Origin: CAWGMT01 sp963823675 | Lineage (GTDB): Bacteria > Planctomycetota > Planctomycetia > Isosphaerales > Isosphaeraceae | Assembly: GCA_963823675.1 (NCBI GenBank) | Contig: CAWGMT010000021.1 | Span: 310,001-374,000, forward strand | Reading direction: 5' to 3' | DNA length: 64,000 nt | In this document: positions 1-8,686 of the stretch, piece after piece | Layout of the letters: each line of letters opens with the position of its first letter | Numbering within the stretch: position 1 is the first letter of the stretch | Made by a program: the position numbers and the translations under genes | The notes under the pieces: model-generated | The model's database searches: none | The model's input: only the letters and a program-made list of their open reading frames with translations | What the model was told of the DNA's origin: nothing

Positions 1-410
1 TGCTCGGCTCGGGCTGCGTGCGCGTCTTTCACCGGGATGTCCTCCGCCATTGCCCGTTCCCGGCCTCGCCGGCGGCGAGCGCGTGTGCTGGCCCTCACGG
101 CAACGCGGCGAGCGACACCATACAGCCACGTCGCCAGCACGTCGCGATCGCGGATCGACCCCGCCTTCCTGACCAGAATCAAGAACGTTGCTTGGAACGC
201 GTCGTCAACGTCGTCTTGATCGGGTATCGCCCGCCGGCAAACGCCCAGGACCATTGGCCCGTGCCGACGCAGGATCGCCTCGAACGCAGTCTCATCACGC
301 GCCGCGATGAACCGATCCAGAAGCTGGCGGTCACTCAGGCCGATCGCCGTGCCGGAATCGAAGAGCCGCCGCATCGAGTCGAGTGCAAGAGCACGTTGTC
401 CGCTTGACAT
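1..410 (-). CDS. ECF-type RNA polymerase sigma factor, N-terminal part (runs off left edge)
   Basis: Reading leftward from the ATG whose first base is 410 gives a protein starting MSSGQRALAL and running through LFDSGTAIGLSDRQLLDRF, then RHGPMVLGVCRR, DAFQATFLILVRKAGSIRD and WLYGVA. This is the sigma region 2 pattern of the large planctomycete ECF sigma family: the DAFQATFL segment lies in the core-binding helix and WLYGVA follows it. The start at 410 is preceded by GGAG with good spacing. An in-frame ATG at 467 is possible but would add a stretch I do not recognise. The 3' end, with region 4 and any C-terminal extension, lies outside the window. It is divergent from purA, with about 200 bp between the two starts. 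The family call is firm; target genes are unknown. Confidence 0.85.
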   Translation of the reverse strand, partial: MSSGQRALALDSMRRLFDSGTAIGLSDRQLLDRFIAARDETAFEAILRRHGPMVLGVCRRAIPDQDDVDDAFQATFLILVRKAGSIRDRDVLATWLYGVARRVAVRASTRARRRRGRERAMAEDIPVKDAHAARAE

Positions 411-616
411 CCCGCCTGTCTCCGTAAGTCGAGCCGTTTTCTCTATGAGTACACGATCGCAGACCATCGTTCCAATTTTCCGATCCATTTCCTCCATCTT
501 TGACCTGCTTGCGCCTCCGTCGCGATTGACCCGGTGATTGAGCCGCGTTAAGCTGATACTTTACAACGCCAAGTGGCCAAGACGGTCGAACTTGAGTAAG
601 GTGGAGAGAGTGTACC
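411..616. promoter_or_regulatory. Divergent intergenic region between sigma gene and purA
   Basis: About 200 bp separate the two divergent starts, so promoters for both genes should lie here. I see no clear operator or riboswitch fold. A purine-rich ribosome-binding site (GGAGAGAG) sits just before the GTG start of purA. Confidence 0.4.
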
Positions 617-1903
617 GTGGGTTCGACGTGCGTGGTTGGATTGCAATGGGGTGACGAGGCCAAGGGGAAGATTGTCGATTTGCTTTGCGACCAGCATGAC
701 GTGGTGGTTCGGTATCAGGGTGGGGCCAACGCCGGGCATACCGTTGTTGTCGACGGCGTCACCTACAAGCTGTCGCTGGTGCCAACGGGGATTCTGCGTC
801 CGGGGGCTGATTGTGTCATCGGCAATGGGGTGGTCATTCACCCGCCGGCATTGCTCAAGGAGATCGAAACGCTCAAGGGCATGGGTGTGGACCTGGTGCG
901 CAGACTGCATGTTAGCGACCGGGCGCATGTCATTCTGCCGTACCATCTGACCGAGGAGCGGCTGACGGAGGAGTCGGCGTTTCAGGCCGACCATCTCGGG
1001 ACCACCAGGCGGGGGATCGGCCCGTGCTACCGCGACAAGGTCGGCCGGGTGCACGGAGTCCGGGTCGCCGATCTCTATCATCCGGCGCAGTTTCGCGAGC
1101 GACTGCGACGGATCATCGATTACAAGAACCGGTTGCTAGGCGCGTTGCTCTCCGAATTCGAGCCGCTTGACCCCAAGACCGTGGCCGATGAATACCTGGA
1201 TCATGCCGAGCGTCTGAGGCCTTTCGTCCGCGACACGACGTTGTGGCTGCACGAGGCCCTCGAGCGGGGGCGGCGTCTCCTGTTCGAAGGCGCTCAAGGC
1301 TCGCTCCTGGACGTCGATCACGGCAGCTATCCGTACGTCACGAGCTCCAACAGCAGCGCGGCTGGCATTGCCGCGGGATCGGGGGTGCCGACGCGCCACA
1401 TCGAGCGCTGGATTGGTGTCGTCAAGGCTTACACGACTCGCGTCGGCGGCGGGCCGTTTCCCACCGAGCAGGACAATGAGATCGGCGAGCGGATTCGCCG
1501 CGTGGGCCGGGAGTATGGTACGGTGACCGGACGGCCCCGGCGATGCGGCTGGTTCGATGCGGTCGCCGTTCGCCACGCCGCCCGGGTAAGCGGCTCGACC
1601 GAGCTGGCCGTCATGCTGCTCGACGTGCTGAGCGGGCTTGAAGAAATCAAGGTCGCCGTCGCCTACCAGCAGGATGGCAAGAAGGTCACCGCGTTACCGA
1701 GCTCGCTGGACGATTTCGAGCATTGCCAGCCGATCTACCAGTCTCTACCGGGCTGGACCGAGGACATCAGCACCGTCAAGCGCTGGGCCGATTTACCCGA
1801 GCAGGCGAGGAATTATGTCGCGTTTTTCGGGCGGCAAGTTGGCGTGCCGGTGACGATCGTCTCGGTCGGTCCCGACCGGCGCCAGACGATCCTCGTTGCG
1901 TGA
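617..1903 (+). CDS. purA: Adenylosuccinate synthetase
   Basis: 428 residues, the normal family length. The enzyme joins IMP and aspartate using GTP in the first dedicated step of AMP synthesis. Visible signatures are the N-terminal phosphate loop WGDEAKGK (residues 11-18), GANAGHTVV, the TTRRGIGPCY segment near residue 130, GAQGSLLDVDHGSYPYVTSSN, and the base-recognition stretch TGRPRRCGWFDA. The loop has Ala where most bacteria have Gly (WGDEGKGK). I infer this is a lineage variant, since everything else is intact. Translation starts at a GTG with a GGAGAGAG ribosome-binding site. The uppS start follows 97 bp after the stop. Confidence 0.97.
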   Translation: MGSTCVVGLQWGDEAKGKIVDLLCDQHDVVVRYQGGANAGHTVVVDGVTYKLSLVPTGILRPGADCVIGNGVVIHPPALLKEIETLKGMGVDLVRRLHVSDRAHVILPYHLTEERLTEESAFQADHLGTTRRGIGPCYRDKVGRVHGVRVADLYHPAQFRERLRRIIDYKNRLLGALLSEFEPLDPKTVADEYLDHAERLRPFVRDTTLWLHEALERGRRLLFEGAQGSLLDVDHGSYPYVTSSNSSAAGIAAGSGVPTRHIERWIGVVKAYTTRVGGGPFPTEQDNEIGERIRRVGREYGTVTGRPRRCGWFDAVAVRHAARVSGSTELAVMLLDVLSGLEEIKVAVAYQQDGKKVTALPSSLDDFEHCQPIYQSLPGWTEDISTVKRWADLPEQARNYVAFFGRQVGVPVTIVSVGPDRRQTILVA

Positions 1904-2000
1904 TGGCTGGGCGGCCCGCCGGCACCGGCGCACGTGTTAATCCCCGATTGGGTTGGGGGCCTTCCCTCAAGTTGACCGACGACCAAGCTAGAGACCAACC

Positions 2001-2783
2001 ATGACGATCACTGAAGAAGGCTTGGCCCGGATTGCGGCGGCCGGATTGAAACCCGAACAGCTTCCCCGTCATGTTGCCATCATCATGGACGGCAACGGGC
2101 GCTGGGCCCAGCGGCGCGGGCTGCCGCGAATCGTGGGCCACCGGCGGGGAATTCAGAGCGTTCGATCGGTCGTCGAGGAGGGGTGCCGGCTGGGACTGGA
2201 GCAATTGACCCTCTATTGCTTCTCGGTCGAAAACTGGAAGCGGCCGCCGCGCGAGCTGACTTTTCTCATGCGCCTCTTGCGCCATTACCTGGTCGTCGAG
2301 CGTAACGAGTTGATGGACCAGAATGTCCAGCTCAGGATGATCGGCCTGCGAGACGGTCTGCCCCGCGACGTCTTGAACGAGTACGAACGGACGGCCGAGC
2401 GGACGGCCGCGAATGATGGCATGATTCTCTGCCTGGGGGTAAACTATGGCGGTCGATCGGAGATCAGCGACGCGGCTCGCCGGCTCGCCGAGGACGTCCA
2501 CGGCGGTCGATTGCTGCCCAGCCAGGTTGACGAGGCGCGGTTTGCGTCGTATCTCTTTACAGCGGGGATGAGCGATCCCGACCTGTTAATTCGCACAGCC
2601 GGAGAGATGCGGATCAGCAATTTCCTCCTTTGGCAGATATCCTACGCCGAGTTATGGGTCACGCCCGCGCTCTGGCCCGACTTTCGCGGCGACGATCTGG
2701 TCGAGGCTTGCCGTGCCTACGCTTCCCGTGAACGAAAATTCGGCGGGCTCCCCTCGGCCGCCGCGCGCCTGGCCGCCTATTGA
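2001..2783 (+). CDS. uppS: Isoprenyl transferase (undecaprenyl diphosphate synthase type)
   Basis: 260 residues. It condenses isopentenyl diphosphate units in cis onto farnesyl diphosphate to make the C55 lipid carrier for cell-wall and O-antigen synthesis. The catalytic P-loop-like MDGNGRWA lies at residues 29-36. The family signatures TLYCFSVENWKRP and DLLIRTAGEMRISNFLLWQ are present; the latter usually reads SGE-R-SNFLLWQ. The start at 2001 gives the usual short N-terminal arm, although its ribosome-binding site is weak. cdsA follows within about 15 bp, the uppS-cdsA order seen widely in bacteria, so the two are probably cotranscribed. Confidence 0.96.
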   Translation: MTITEEGLARIAAAGLKPEQLPRHVAIIMDGNGRWAQRRGLPRIVGHRRGIQSVRSVVEEGCRLGLEQLTLYCFSVENWKRPPRELTFLMRLLRHYLVVERNELMDQNVQLRMIGLRDGLPRDVLNEYERTAERTAANDGMILCLGVNYGGRSEISDAARRLAEDVHGGRLLPSQVDEARFASYLFTAGMSDPDLLIRTAGEMRISNFLLWQISYAELWVTPALWPDFRGDDLVEACRAYASRERKFGGLPSAAARLAAY

Positions 2784-2798
2784 GCTTTGAAACGGAAC

Positions 2799-3711
2799 AT
2801 GCTAGGCACACGCGTCTTCCTGGGCCTGCTGATGGTGGCCGGGCTCCTGTGTGCGCTGTTGGTGGATGAGTGGTTCGCCCCGTGGTATCCATTCTGGTTC
2901 CTGCTCTCGGCATTTGCCGTCGTGGCGGGATCTCGCGAGCTGATCGAACTGTTGGGAGCAACGACTCGCCCGCCCCTCTGGCAACTCCGTGATCGGTGGC
3001 GTCTGTGCGATCCTGGCAGCGAACTGGGTTCCCCACGTCGCCGTCGGCCCCAGCGCGGACGACGGGCAATCCGCTCTCCTCTACGATCCGGCAAGACCGC
3101 TCGAAACGCTTGCCTGGCCGTTTCTGACGTTTGCGGCGGTGCTCATGCTCTCGTTCGTCATTCAGAGCTTACAATTCGAGAAGCCCGGCCGCACGATGGC
3201 CAAGATCTCGGGCACAATTCTGGCAGTGGCCTATGTCGGCGTCCTGGCGAGTTTTACAATTCAGTTGCGGTGGTTCGAAGGGCGCCTCCAGGGGATTCTG
3301 GCGCTCGTCTACCTGGTAGCGACCGCCAAGGGAGCCGACACAGGCGCCTACACCATGGGGCGATTGGCGGGCCGCCACAAGCTGTGGCCCTCGCTGAGCC
3401 CGCACAAGACGATTGAAGGGGCAGCCGGCGGCATGGTTTTCAGCGTCGCGGCCGCGCTTCTGGTCGCGGCGGTCGCTCGTTTTCTGCTGCACGTGCCCAC
3501 CTTTTCCTGGCCGGTGGCGGCTCTTTACGGATTGGTGATCGGTGCCGTCGCCCAGCTCGGAGACCTCATGGAGTCGATGATCAAACGCGATTGCGAGCGC
3601 AAGGATGCGTCCCGCGCGGTTCCCGGGTTCGGCGGGGTGCTTGACGTCATCGATTCGCTCATTTTCGCCGGTCCCGTCGCGTACGCCTTCTGGTTGGGCC
3701 TGGGGCCTTGA
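2799..3711 (+). CDS. cdsA: Phosphatidate cytidylyltransferase, reading frame interrupted by a one-base indel
   Basis: Makes CDP-diacylglycerol from phosphatidate and CTP in the membrane, the branch point for phospholipid synthesis. The N-terminal membrane segments (MLGTRVFLGLLMVAGLL, then YPFWFLLSAFAVVAGS) lie in one frame and the rest in the next. The frames join sensibly if one C is removed from the CCCC run at 2973-2976, giving RPPSGNSVIGGV. The C-terminal signature is readable as KRDCERKD...PGFGGVLDVIDS, where most homologues have GHGGVLDRIDS. I chose the ATG at 2799; an in-frame TTG at 2787 is an alternative. Because the gene is normally essential, the break is more likely a sequence error than a true pseudogene. 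Confidence 0.85.
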
Positions 3712-3763
3712 CGCCAATGCCGTCGAATTAGCGATAAGTTGGGGATCGCCAAGAAATTGATCT

Positions 3764-3788
3764 CGTTCCCATGCGGAGCGTGGGAACA
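3764..3788. terminator. GTTCCCA hairpin after cdsA
   Basis: A perfect 7-bp stem (3765-3771 with 3781-3787) closes a 9-base loop about 50 bp after the cdsA stop. There is no U-tract. Similar GTTCCCA...TGGGAAC palindromes occur as interspersed repeats in many bacteria, so this may be a repeat that also works as a terminator. Confidence 0.4.
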
Positions 3789-4339
3789 AGGATGCCACAA
3801 GTCTGATCTCCTCTCTGCGCAACACCCGCCGTGGGCAAGGGTTCGGTGCAAGGGCGAGCTGGGCTTGCTGACTCTCGCGATCTTTTCCGGGCATGGTAGT
3901 AAATGAGAGCCAGTGAGAGGAATCCGCTTGTTTTTTTCCGTTTTGGCCCCCACGGTCAAGAGCCCCGGGTCCAGGAGCCGGCCGGCGCGCCCTCGAGGGG
4001 CAAGGAAGTGGGGATTGCATCTAAACCACAACTAGCGCGAATCTTACGAATGAGAGAGCCGTCTTCCGGCGCAGCGCCATCGACCTCGTCGTGATGACAG
4101 GTCCTGACAGAAAGGGGGCCACCGTTCGTTCGTTTCCGGCTGCCGTCGGAACGAAATGCACCCGTTCCTTCCCAGCGTCGCTCTTTCCTCAAACCGTTAA
4201 CGCCGAATTCACGGACGTGGGCACGGACCGACATGTGCGAGCGATCACCTCCGGGCACGGAACACGCGCGATTCTTGAGATCGTTGCTGATCCCGGTGCA
4301 CGTGTGATGCACTCAGGCAAACGCGGGAACGGATCGGCG

Positions 4340-4600
4340 TGACTGGCTGTCGAGACGGGTTCGGGCCGGGATCGCGATTCTATTGCCAGTCGCAGGTGCA
4401 TCCAGTCGCGACATTGCGCTGCTTCGATCCCCGACACATACTTGGCACATACTTGACATACTTGGCAGGTTCTGGCGCGTGCCAAGTATGCCAAGTATGT
4501 ACCGAGTATGCGGTTGGACGGCGGAATAACCCGTCCAACTCACCTTTCCTGCCGGAACGCAACAACCGCTCTCGCCCCGGCCGCCGTCTTAACCCTCCTC
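4340..4600. repeat. Double-hairpin interspersed repeat, copy 1
   Basis: The core is a 20-bp stem (4448-4467 with 4480-4499, 19 of 20 paired) around a 12-base loop ggttctggcgcg. A second short stem follows (GTTGGACGG with CCGTCCAAC, about 4512-4537), then a conserved tail around 'gcaacaaccgctctcgcc'. The upstream block (gagacgggttcgggccgggat onward) also recurs in copy 2 at 29690-29960. A third copy lies at 30950-31160. No protein reading is conserved between copies. Confidence 0.75.
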
Positions 4601-4619
4601 AGGGGTTGCTGGGGTTCGA

Positions 4620-4712
4620 CGCCCGCAGGGCGGCGCCCCCAGATCCGGGGCGGGCGCACTGGGGGCGTGCCGGCTGTCGCCAGCTCGACCCCAGCCACCC
4701 CGCTGCTGTCAA
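4620..4712. repeat. GC-rich repeat, copy 1
   Basis: A stretch with 'gcgcccccagatccggggcg', a central 'ctgggggc', and 'gctcgac' followed by 'ccac' and 'gtcaac' recurs with moderate divergence at 30140-30232, in the same orientation. It directly follows the double-hairpin repeat here, whereas in the second location it lies about 180 bp beyond it. Confidence 0.6.
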
Positions 4713-4852
4713 CCTGTTGCATTTCGGCTAACTTTTGTTCCATAATACGGTGGTGATTGCCGGCTGCGAGCGGACTTGAGAACGTGGAGACAGGGGGGAT
4801 TGGTGGCCAAGCGGCCTGTTCCCCAGGTCCTGGGGCCGGCGAAAGGGGAGGC

Positions 4853-5854
4853 ATGCCGGAAGTCACAATCAGTCTGGAGGGTCATGCCGAGGAGCTTGCG
4901 GTCTTCGGTAGTCGAGACCAGTATCTCAGACAGATTCGAGACGTGGTGGGAGTCAAGGTCGTCGCACGGCACGGCGAGCTCCGGATCGAAGGAGACGCCG
5001 AGCGGATCGAGCAAGCGCGACGGATCTTCGAGGGGCTCAGAGCGATCTACCGCACCCGCAAGGCGATCACCTCGAGCGATGTAACCGAGCTGGTGGAAGC
5101 GACAGTCTACGGGCCAGGGACTGATGCGCTGGATGCGATCGAGATCCGCGAGGGGAACCGGTCAGTCCGGCCCCGCTCAGACGGGCAGGCTCGTTACATC
5201 AAGGCGCTCCTGCAAAACGAGCTGGTTTTCTGCGTCGGGCCTGCCGGCACGGGCAAGACTTATCTGGCGGTGGCGATGGCCATCTCGCTCTTGCGGCGCG
5301 GCCGCATCAAGAAGATCGTGCTGGTCCGCCCGGCCGTGGAGGCCGGCGAGCACCTGGGGTTCTTGCCGGGCGATCTCGAGGCCAAGATCAACCCCTATCT
5401 GCGACCGCTCTTGGATGCGCTCCATGACCTGATGGACTACGATCAGATTCGTCGCTACATGGACAACGACTTGATCGAGATCGCGCCCTTGGCCTACATG
5501 CGCGGCCGCACGCTCAATGACGCGGTGATCATCCTGGACGAGGGCCAGAATGCGACCGTCCCGCAGATGAAGATGTTCCTGACGAGGATGGGTCAGAATG
5601 CGCGAATCGTGGTGACGGGCGACATCACGCAAGTTGACCTTCCCCAGGGAACGCGCAGCGGGCTCGCCGACGCGATCGATCGGCTCAAGGAGATCCCCGG
5701 GGTCGGAACGGCCCTGCTCGATCGATCGGACATTGTACGACACCCGCTCGTGCAGTCGATCGTCAACGCGTACGAGTTAAGCGAAATGGCCGGGGACCGG
5801 GATGGGAAACCAGCCGCCTCCCCGGCCGATTCCTCGGGACCGCTTCCGTCATGA
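4853..5854 (+). CDS. phoH: PhoH-like ATPase (YbeZ type)
   Basis: 333 residues. It has an N-terminal KH-like segment (residues 1-60), then an ATPase domain with Walker A GPAGTGKT at residues 129-136 and Walker B-like IILDEGQNAT. This matches YbeZ, an RNA-linked ATPase that partners with the endoribonuclease YbeY in ribosome and RNA quality control. The ATG at 4853 follows a strong GGGGAGG site; the frame stays open upstream, but that sequence is repeat-like. The stop overlaps the next start (ATGA). The ybeY gene is two genes downstream, as in many bacteria, which supports the assignment. Confidence 0.93.
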   Translation: MPEVTISLEGHAEELAVFGSRDQYLRQIRDVVGVKVVARHGELRIEGDAERIEQARRIFEGLRAIYRTRKAITSSDVTELVEATVYGPGTDALDAIEIREGNRSVRPRSDGQARYIKALLQNELVFCVGPAGTGKTYLAVAMAISLLRRGRIKKIVLVRPAVEAGEHLGFLPGDLEAKINPYLRPLLDALHDLMDYDQIRRYMDNDLIEIAPLAYMRGRTLNDAVIILDEGQNATVPQMKMFLTRMGQNARIVVTGDITQVDLPQGTRSGLADAIDRLKEIPGVGTALLDRSDIVRHPLVQSIVNAYELSEMAGDRDGKPAASPADSSGPLPS

Positions 5855-8091
5855 GTATCGGCCGACGCCGTCCTAAAGTTCCCAGGCCGCAACTGCGGCC
5901 TTCTCCCACCGTTTCGCTCAAGCAAGGCCGGCTGGTACGCCAGCGCGCTCGGGCCGCCCTGATCGCGTTTCTGGCGTTTTCGGTGATCGTATGCACGGCG
6001 ATCGTCCACGGCTCCGGACCGCCGTTTGCGCATCGCATCGGCGAGCGGCCCGAGCGGCAGCTCCGGGTGAAGGTCAAGGAATTCAAGATTCGCAATCAGA
6101 CCAAGACGAGCAACGAACGACAGGCGGCCGCCGATCAAGTTCCGCCCTCGCTACTCAATGATCCGGCGCCCTTGCGCGATCTGGCCGAGCGAGTCGAAGA
6201 CTTGACGACGGCGATCGCCAAGTCGAGCCGCCTCGAAGACCTGCGGGAAAACCTTCGGACGACCTGGCGGCTCAAGCCCGAGAGCTATCTCGACCTCAAG
6301 GCTGCCACCGACACGCCCGAGCGGCGGGACAATCTGCACGTCCAGATCGCGGCGGCGTTTGGAGGGTTGATTCGCGACGGCATCCTGGGTAGCGGCGCCT
6401 TGCCGACCAGCGAATCGTCCAGCCGCATGCTCTCGATCCGCGGCCGTGGCGAGCCGCCCGAAAAAGCGCGGACCGTGGCTCGCGACCGCGTCCTGCCCGA
6501 GCGGATCATCAAGTCCGACAGCGTGGTCTATCAAGAGTTTTGCTCGGTGTTCACGGCCCCCCGGGTCGGTCAGGTCCTGCTGGGCCTGATCGGCGACCAG
6601 CTCGACCTGGCAGCCTCGCTGACCTTCGAGGCCGACGAAACCGCCCGCCTCCGGGAGGAGGTCCGTCGCCAGGTCCCCGACCAGTTCGACATCTACACCC
6701 AGGGTGAGGTCTTGGTCGACCAGGGCCAGACGGTCGGCGAGGAACAGCTCATCTTGTTGCGTCTCGAGCACGACACGGCCGTCCGCGAGCTCGGCATCGC
6801 CGACCGGGCGCGCCGGGCCGCGGGAATATTCGCGCTCGTGACGGCGCTCTTTGTATTGACCGCGACGTACGTCACGCGCCACGAACGAAAGATCGGCCGC
6901 GATCCCCGCCACGTCGTGATCGTCTGCGGCCTCACGATCCTGGGCCTGGCGGTGGTGCGGATGCTCTCGGCGCAGACCTGGAACGCCGAGCTCGTGCCGG
7001 TTGCCGTCGTCGCCATGATCGTCGCGATTGCATACAACCCGAGCTTCGCCATGATGATCGCTTTTGCGCTTTCGCTGCTCACCTGCGTCGCGCTGGGGAC
7101 GGACCTGCCCTATTTCCTGGTGCTGATGGGGGGCACGGCCGCGGCCGTGCTCTCCTTGAGCGAGGTCAGGACCCGCACCAAGCTGATCAAGGTCGGTACG
7201 ACCTGCGCGATCGTCTATCTCGTGATGACCTGGGCGACGGGGCTGTGGCAAGGCGAGCCGCTCGAGCTGATCCGTAACGACGGCCTCTGGCGCGCGGGAT
7301 GGGGCCTGATGGCCGGCTTCTTCCTGGGCGGCAGCCTGCCGTTCATCGAAAACGCGCTGGGCATCGTGACCGGTATCAGCCTGCTCGAGCTGGGCGACAA
7401 CACGCACCCCCTGCTCCAGGAGCTGGTCCGTCGCGCGCCGGGCACCCACAATCACTCGATCACGGTCGGCGCCATCGCCGAATCGGCCGCCGAACGGGTG
7501 GGCGCCGACGCCCTGCTGGTTCGAATCGGCTCCTACTACCACGACATTGGCAAGATGCTCAAACCGCACTACTTCGTAGAGAACCAGGTGGGACCGGTCA
7601 ACCGCCATGCCAAGCTGGCCCCCGCGATGAGCACGCTCATCATCATCGGCCACGTCAAGGACGGCGTTGATCTGGGCCGGCAGCACCACCTTCCCGAGCC
7701 CATCATCGACTTGATCGAGCAGCATCACGGGACCACGCTGGTCGAGTACTTCTACCACGAGGCCAATCGGCGCAACGACAACAATCCCGACGCCTCGCCG
7801 GTCCCGGAGAGCGCCTACCGCTATCCCGGGCCCAGGCCGCAAACCAAGGAGGCGGGCATTCTGATGATGGCCGACGCCGTCGAAAGCGCCAGCCGGTCGC
7901 TCTCCGACCCCACCCCCTCGCGCCTTGAAGGCTTGGTCAGCGACATGATCGACCGGCGACTTCGAGACGGTCAGTTCGACGAATGCGGCTTGACCCTCCG
8001 CGAAATCGCCGAAGTCCGCGACAGCCTCATCAAGTCCTTGATCGGAATCTACCACGGCCGGGTCAAATACCCCGAGCACCGGACGGCCTGA
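5851..8091 (+). CDS. Seven-TM HD-domain phosphohydrolase (PgpH/YqfF family)
   Basis: 746 residues. Order: short cytoplasmic tail, one membrane segment (about residues 30-50), a large extracytoplasmic 7TMR-HDED-like domain (to about residue 310), a cluster of membrane segments (about 320-500), then a cytoplasmic HD hydrolase domain with NHS near residue 532 and the HD pair in YYHDIGKM at residues 564-565. PgpH relatives in Firmicutes degrade cyclic di-AMP. I infer a second-messenger or nucleotide phosphodiesterase here, but the substrate is unproven. It overlaps phoH by 4 bp and lies 34 bp upstream of ybeY, so the three genes likely form one operon. The frame is intact over 2.2 kb. Confidence 0.92.
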   Translation: MSIGRRRPKVPRPQLRPSPTVSLKQGRLVRQRARAALIAFLAFSVIVCTAIVHGSGPPFAHRIGERPERQLRVKVKEFKIRNQTKTSNERQAAADQVPPSLLNDPAPLRDLAERVEDLTTAIAKSSRLEDLRENLRTTWRLKPESYLDLKAATDTPERRDNLHVQIAAAFGGLIRDGILGSGALPTSESSSRMLSIRGRGEPPEKARTVARDRVLPERIIKSDSVVYQEFCSVFTAPRVGQVLLGLIGDQLDLAASLTFEADETARLREEVRRQVPDQFDIYTQGEVLVDQGQTVGEEQLILLRLEHDTAVRELGIADRARRAAGIFALVTALFVLTATYVTRHERKIGRDPRHVVIVCGLTILGLAVVRMLSAQTWNAELVPVAVVAMIVAIAYNPSFAMMIAFALSLLTCVALGTDLPYFLVLMGGTAAAVLSLSEVRTRTKLIKVGTTCAIVYLVMTWATGLWQGEPLELIRNDGLWRAGWGLMAGFFLGGSLPFIENALGIVTGISLLELGDNTHPLLQELVRRAPGTHNHSITVGAIAESAAERVGADALLVRIGSYYHDIGKMLKPHYFVENQVGPVNRHAKLAPAMSTLIIIGHVKDGVDLGRQHHLPEPIIDLIEQHHGTTLVEYFYHEANRRNDNNPDASPVPESAYRYPGPRPQTKEAGILMMADAVESASRSLSDPTPSRLEGLVSDMIDRRLRDGQFDECGLTLREIAEVRDSLIKSLIGIYHGRVKYPEHRTA

Positions 8092-8125
8092 TGGCCGTTT
8101 GCCAGCGCGGAGAGCGAGGATCGCG

Positions 8126-8584
8126 ATGGCCGGCGAGCCATCCGGAATCGACGTCGAGGTCAGCGATACCCAGGCCCATCTCCGGGTCGACCGCGCCTCG
8201 CTTGTCGAGCTGGTGCGGCGGGTGCTGCGGCTTGAAGGTCGCAGTCGCGCATCGATCTCGATCGCGATTGTCAACGACGCAGCGATCCATCGGATCAACA
8301 AGACCTACCTGGAACACGACTGGCCGACCGACGTCGTCACGTTTCCTCTGTCGGAGCCCGCGGATGCGATCCTGGTTGGCGAGCTCATCGTTTCGGCCGA
8401 GACGGCCTGCGCGACCGCACGGGAGCTTGCTCTCGACCCTGCCAGCGAGCTGGCGCTTTACGTCGTCCACGGGCTCTTGCATCTCTGTGGCTACGACGAC
8501 GACACAGATGCTGGTGCCGCCGTGATGCGCCAGCGTGAGCGTGAGGTCCTGAGACCCGCCGGCATACCGTGCCCGCCCGTGTGA
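8126..8584 (+). CDS. ybeY: Endoribonuclease YbeY, with a missing metal-ligand histidine
   Basis: 152 residues. YbeY is a zinc-dependent RNase needed for 16S rRNA 3' maturation and ribosome quality control. The body fits (IAIVNDAAIHRINKTYL, DVVTFPL, GELIVS). The metal motif normally reads HGxLHLxGYDH, with three His ligands. Here it reads HGLLHLCGYDD (residues 115-125), so the first two His are present and position 125 is Asp, with no His in the following residues. Asp could still bind metal. I chose the ATG at 8126 because AGGA precedes it; an earlier in-frame TTG at 8099 exists. Its place after phoH-pgpH supports the call. Confidence 0.9.
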   Translation: MAGEPSGIDVEVSDTQAHLRVDRASLVELVRRVLRLEGRSRASISIAIVNDAAIHRINKTYLEHDWPTDVVTFPLSEPADAILVGELIVSAETACATARELALDPASELALYVVHGLLHLCGYDDDTDAGAAVMRQREREVLRPAGIPCPPV

Positions 8585-8613
8585 TCTTCGCCAGGCCGCG
8601 CGGTCGAGCATGA

Positions 8614-8654
8614 GGGCGCGCGAAACAATAACTTACCTATTGCTTTCCGCGCCC
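8614..8654. terminator. Long hairpin after ybeY
   Basis: The arms 8614-8630 and 8638-8654 pair over about 17 bases (GGGCGCG with CGCGCCC, then CAATA with TATTG) around a 7-base loop, 30 bp past the ybeY stop. There is no clear U-tract. It is probably the end of the phoH-pgpH-ybeY transcript. Confidence 0.5.
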
Positions 8655-8686
8655 TTGGCCTGCGGTCGTGCGACCTGCGCAGGCGC

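Larger units (their letters stand above)
3712..4852. other. Gene-poor 1.1-kb spacer between cdsA and phoH
   Basis: I find no convincing gene. The stretch contains the post-cdsA hairpin, a solo degenerate copy of a 'cacgaatcttacgaat' repeat arm near 4022-4060, a double-hairpin repeat copy (4340-4600) and a GC-rich repeat copy (4620-4712). It ends with the phoH leader. Confidence 0.6.

Noticed and set aside
6151..8301. A 716-codon open frame on the minus strand opposite pgpH
   Set aside because: The plus strand encodes a complete, motif-supported PgpH and YbeY; the antisense reading is Asp/Arg/Gly-rich with no domains.
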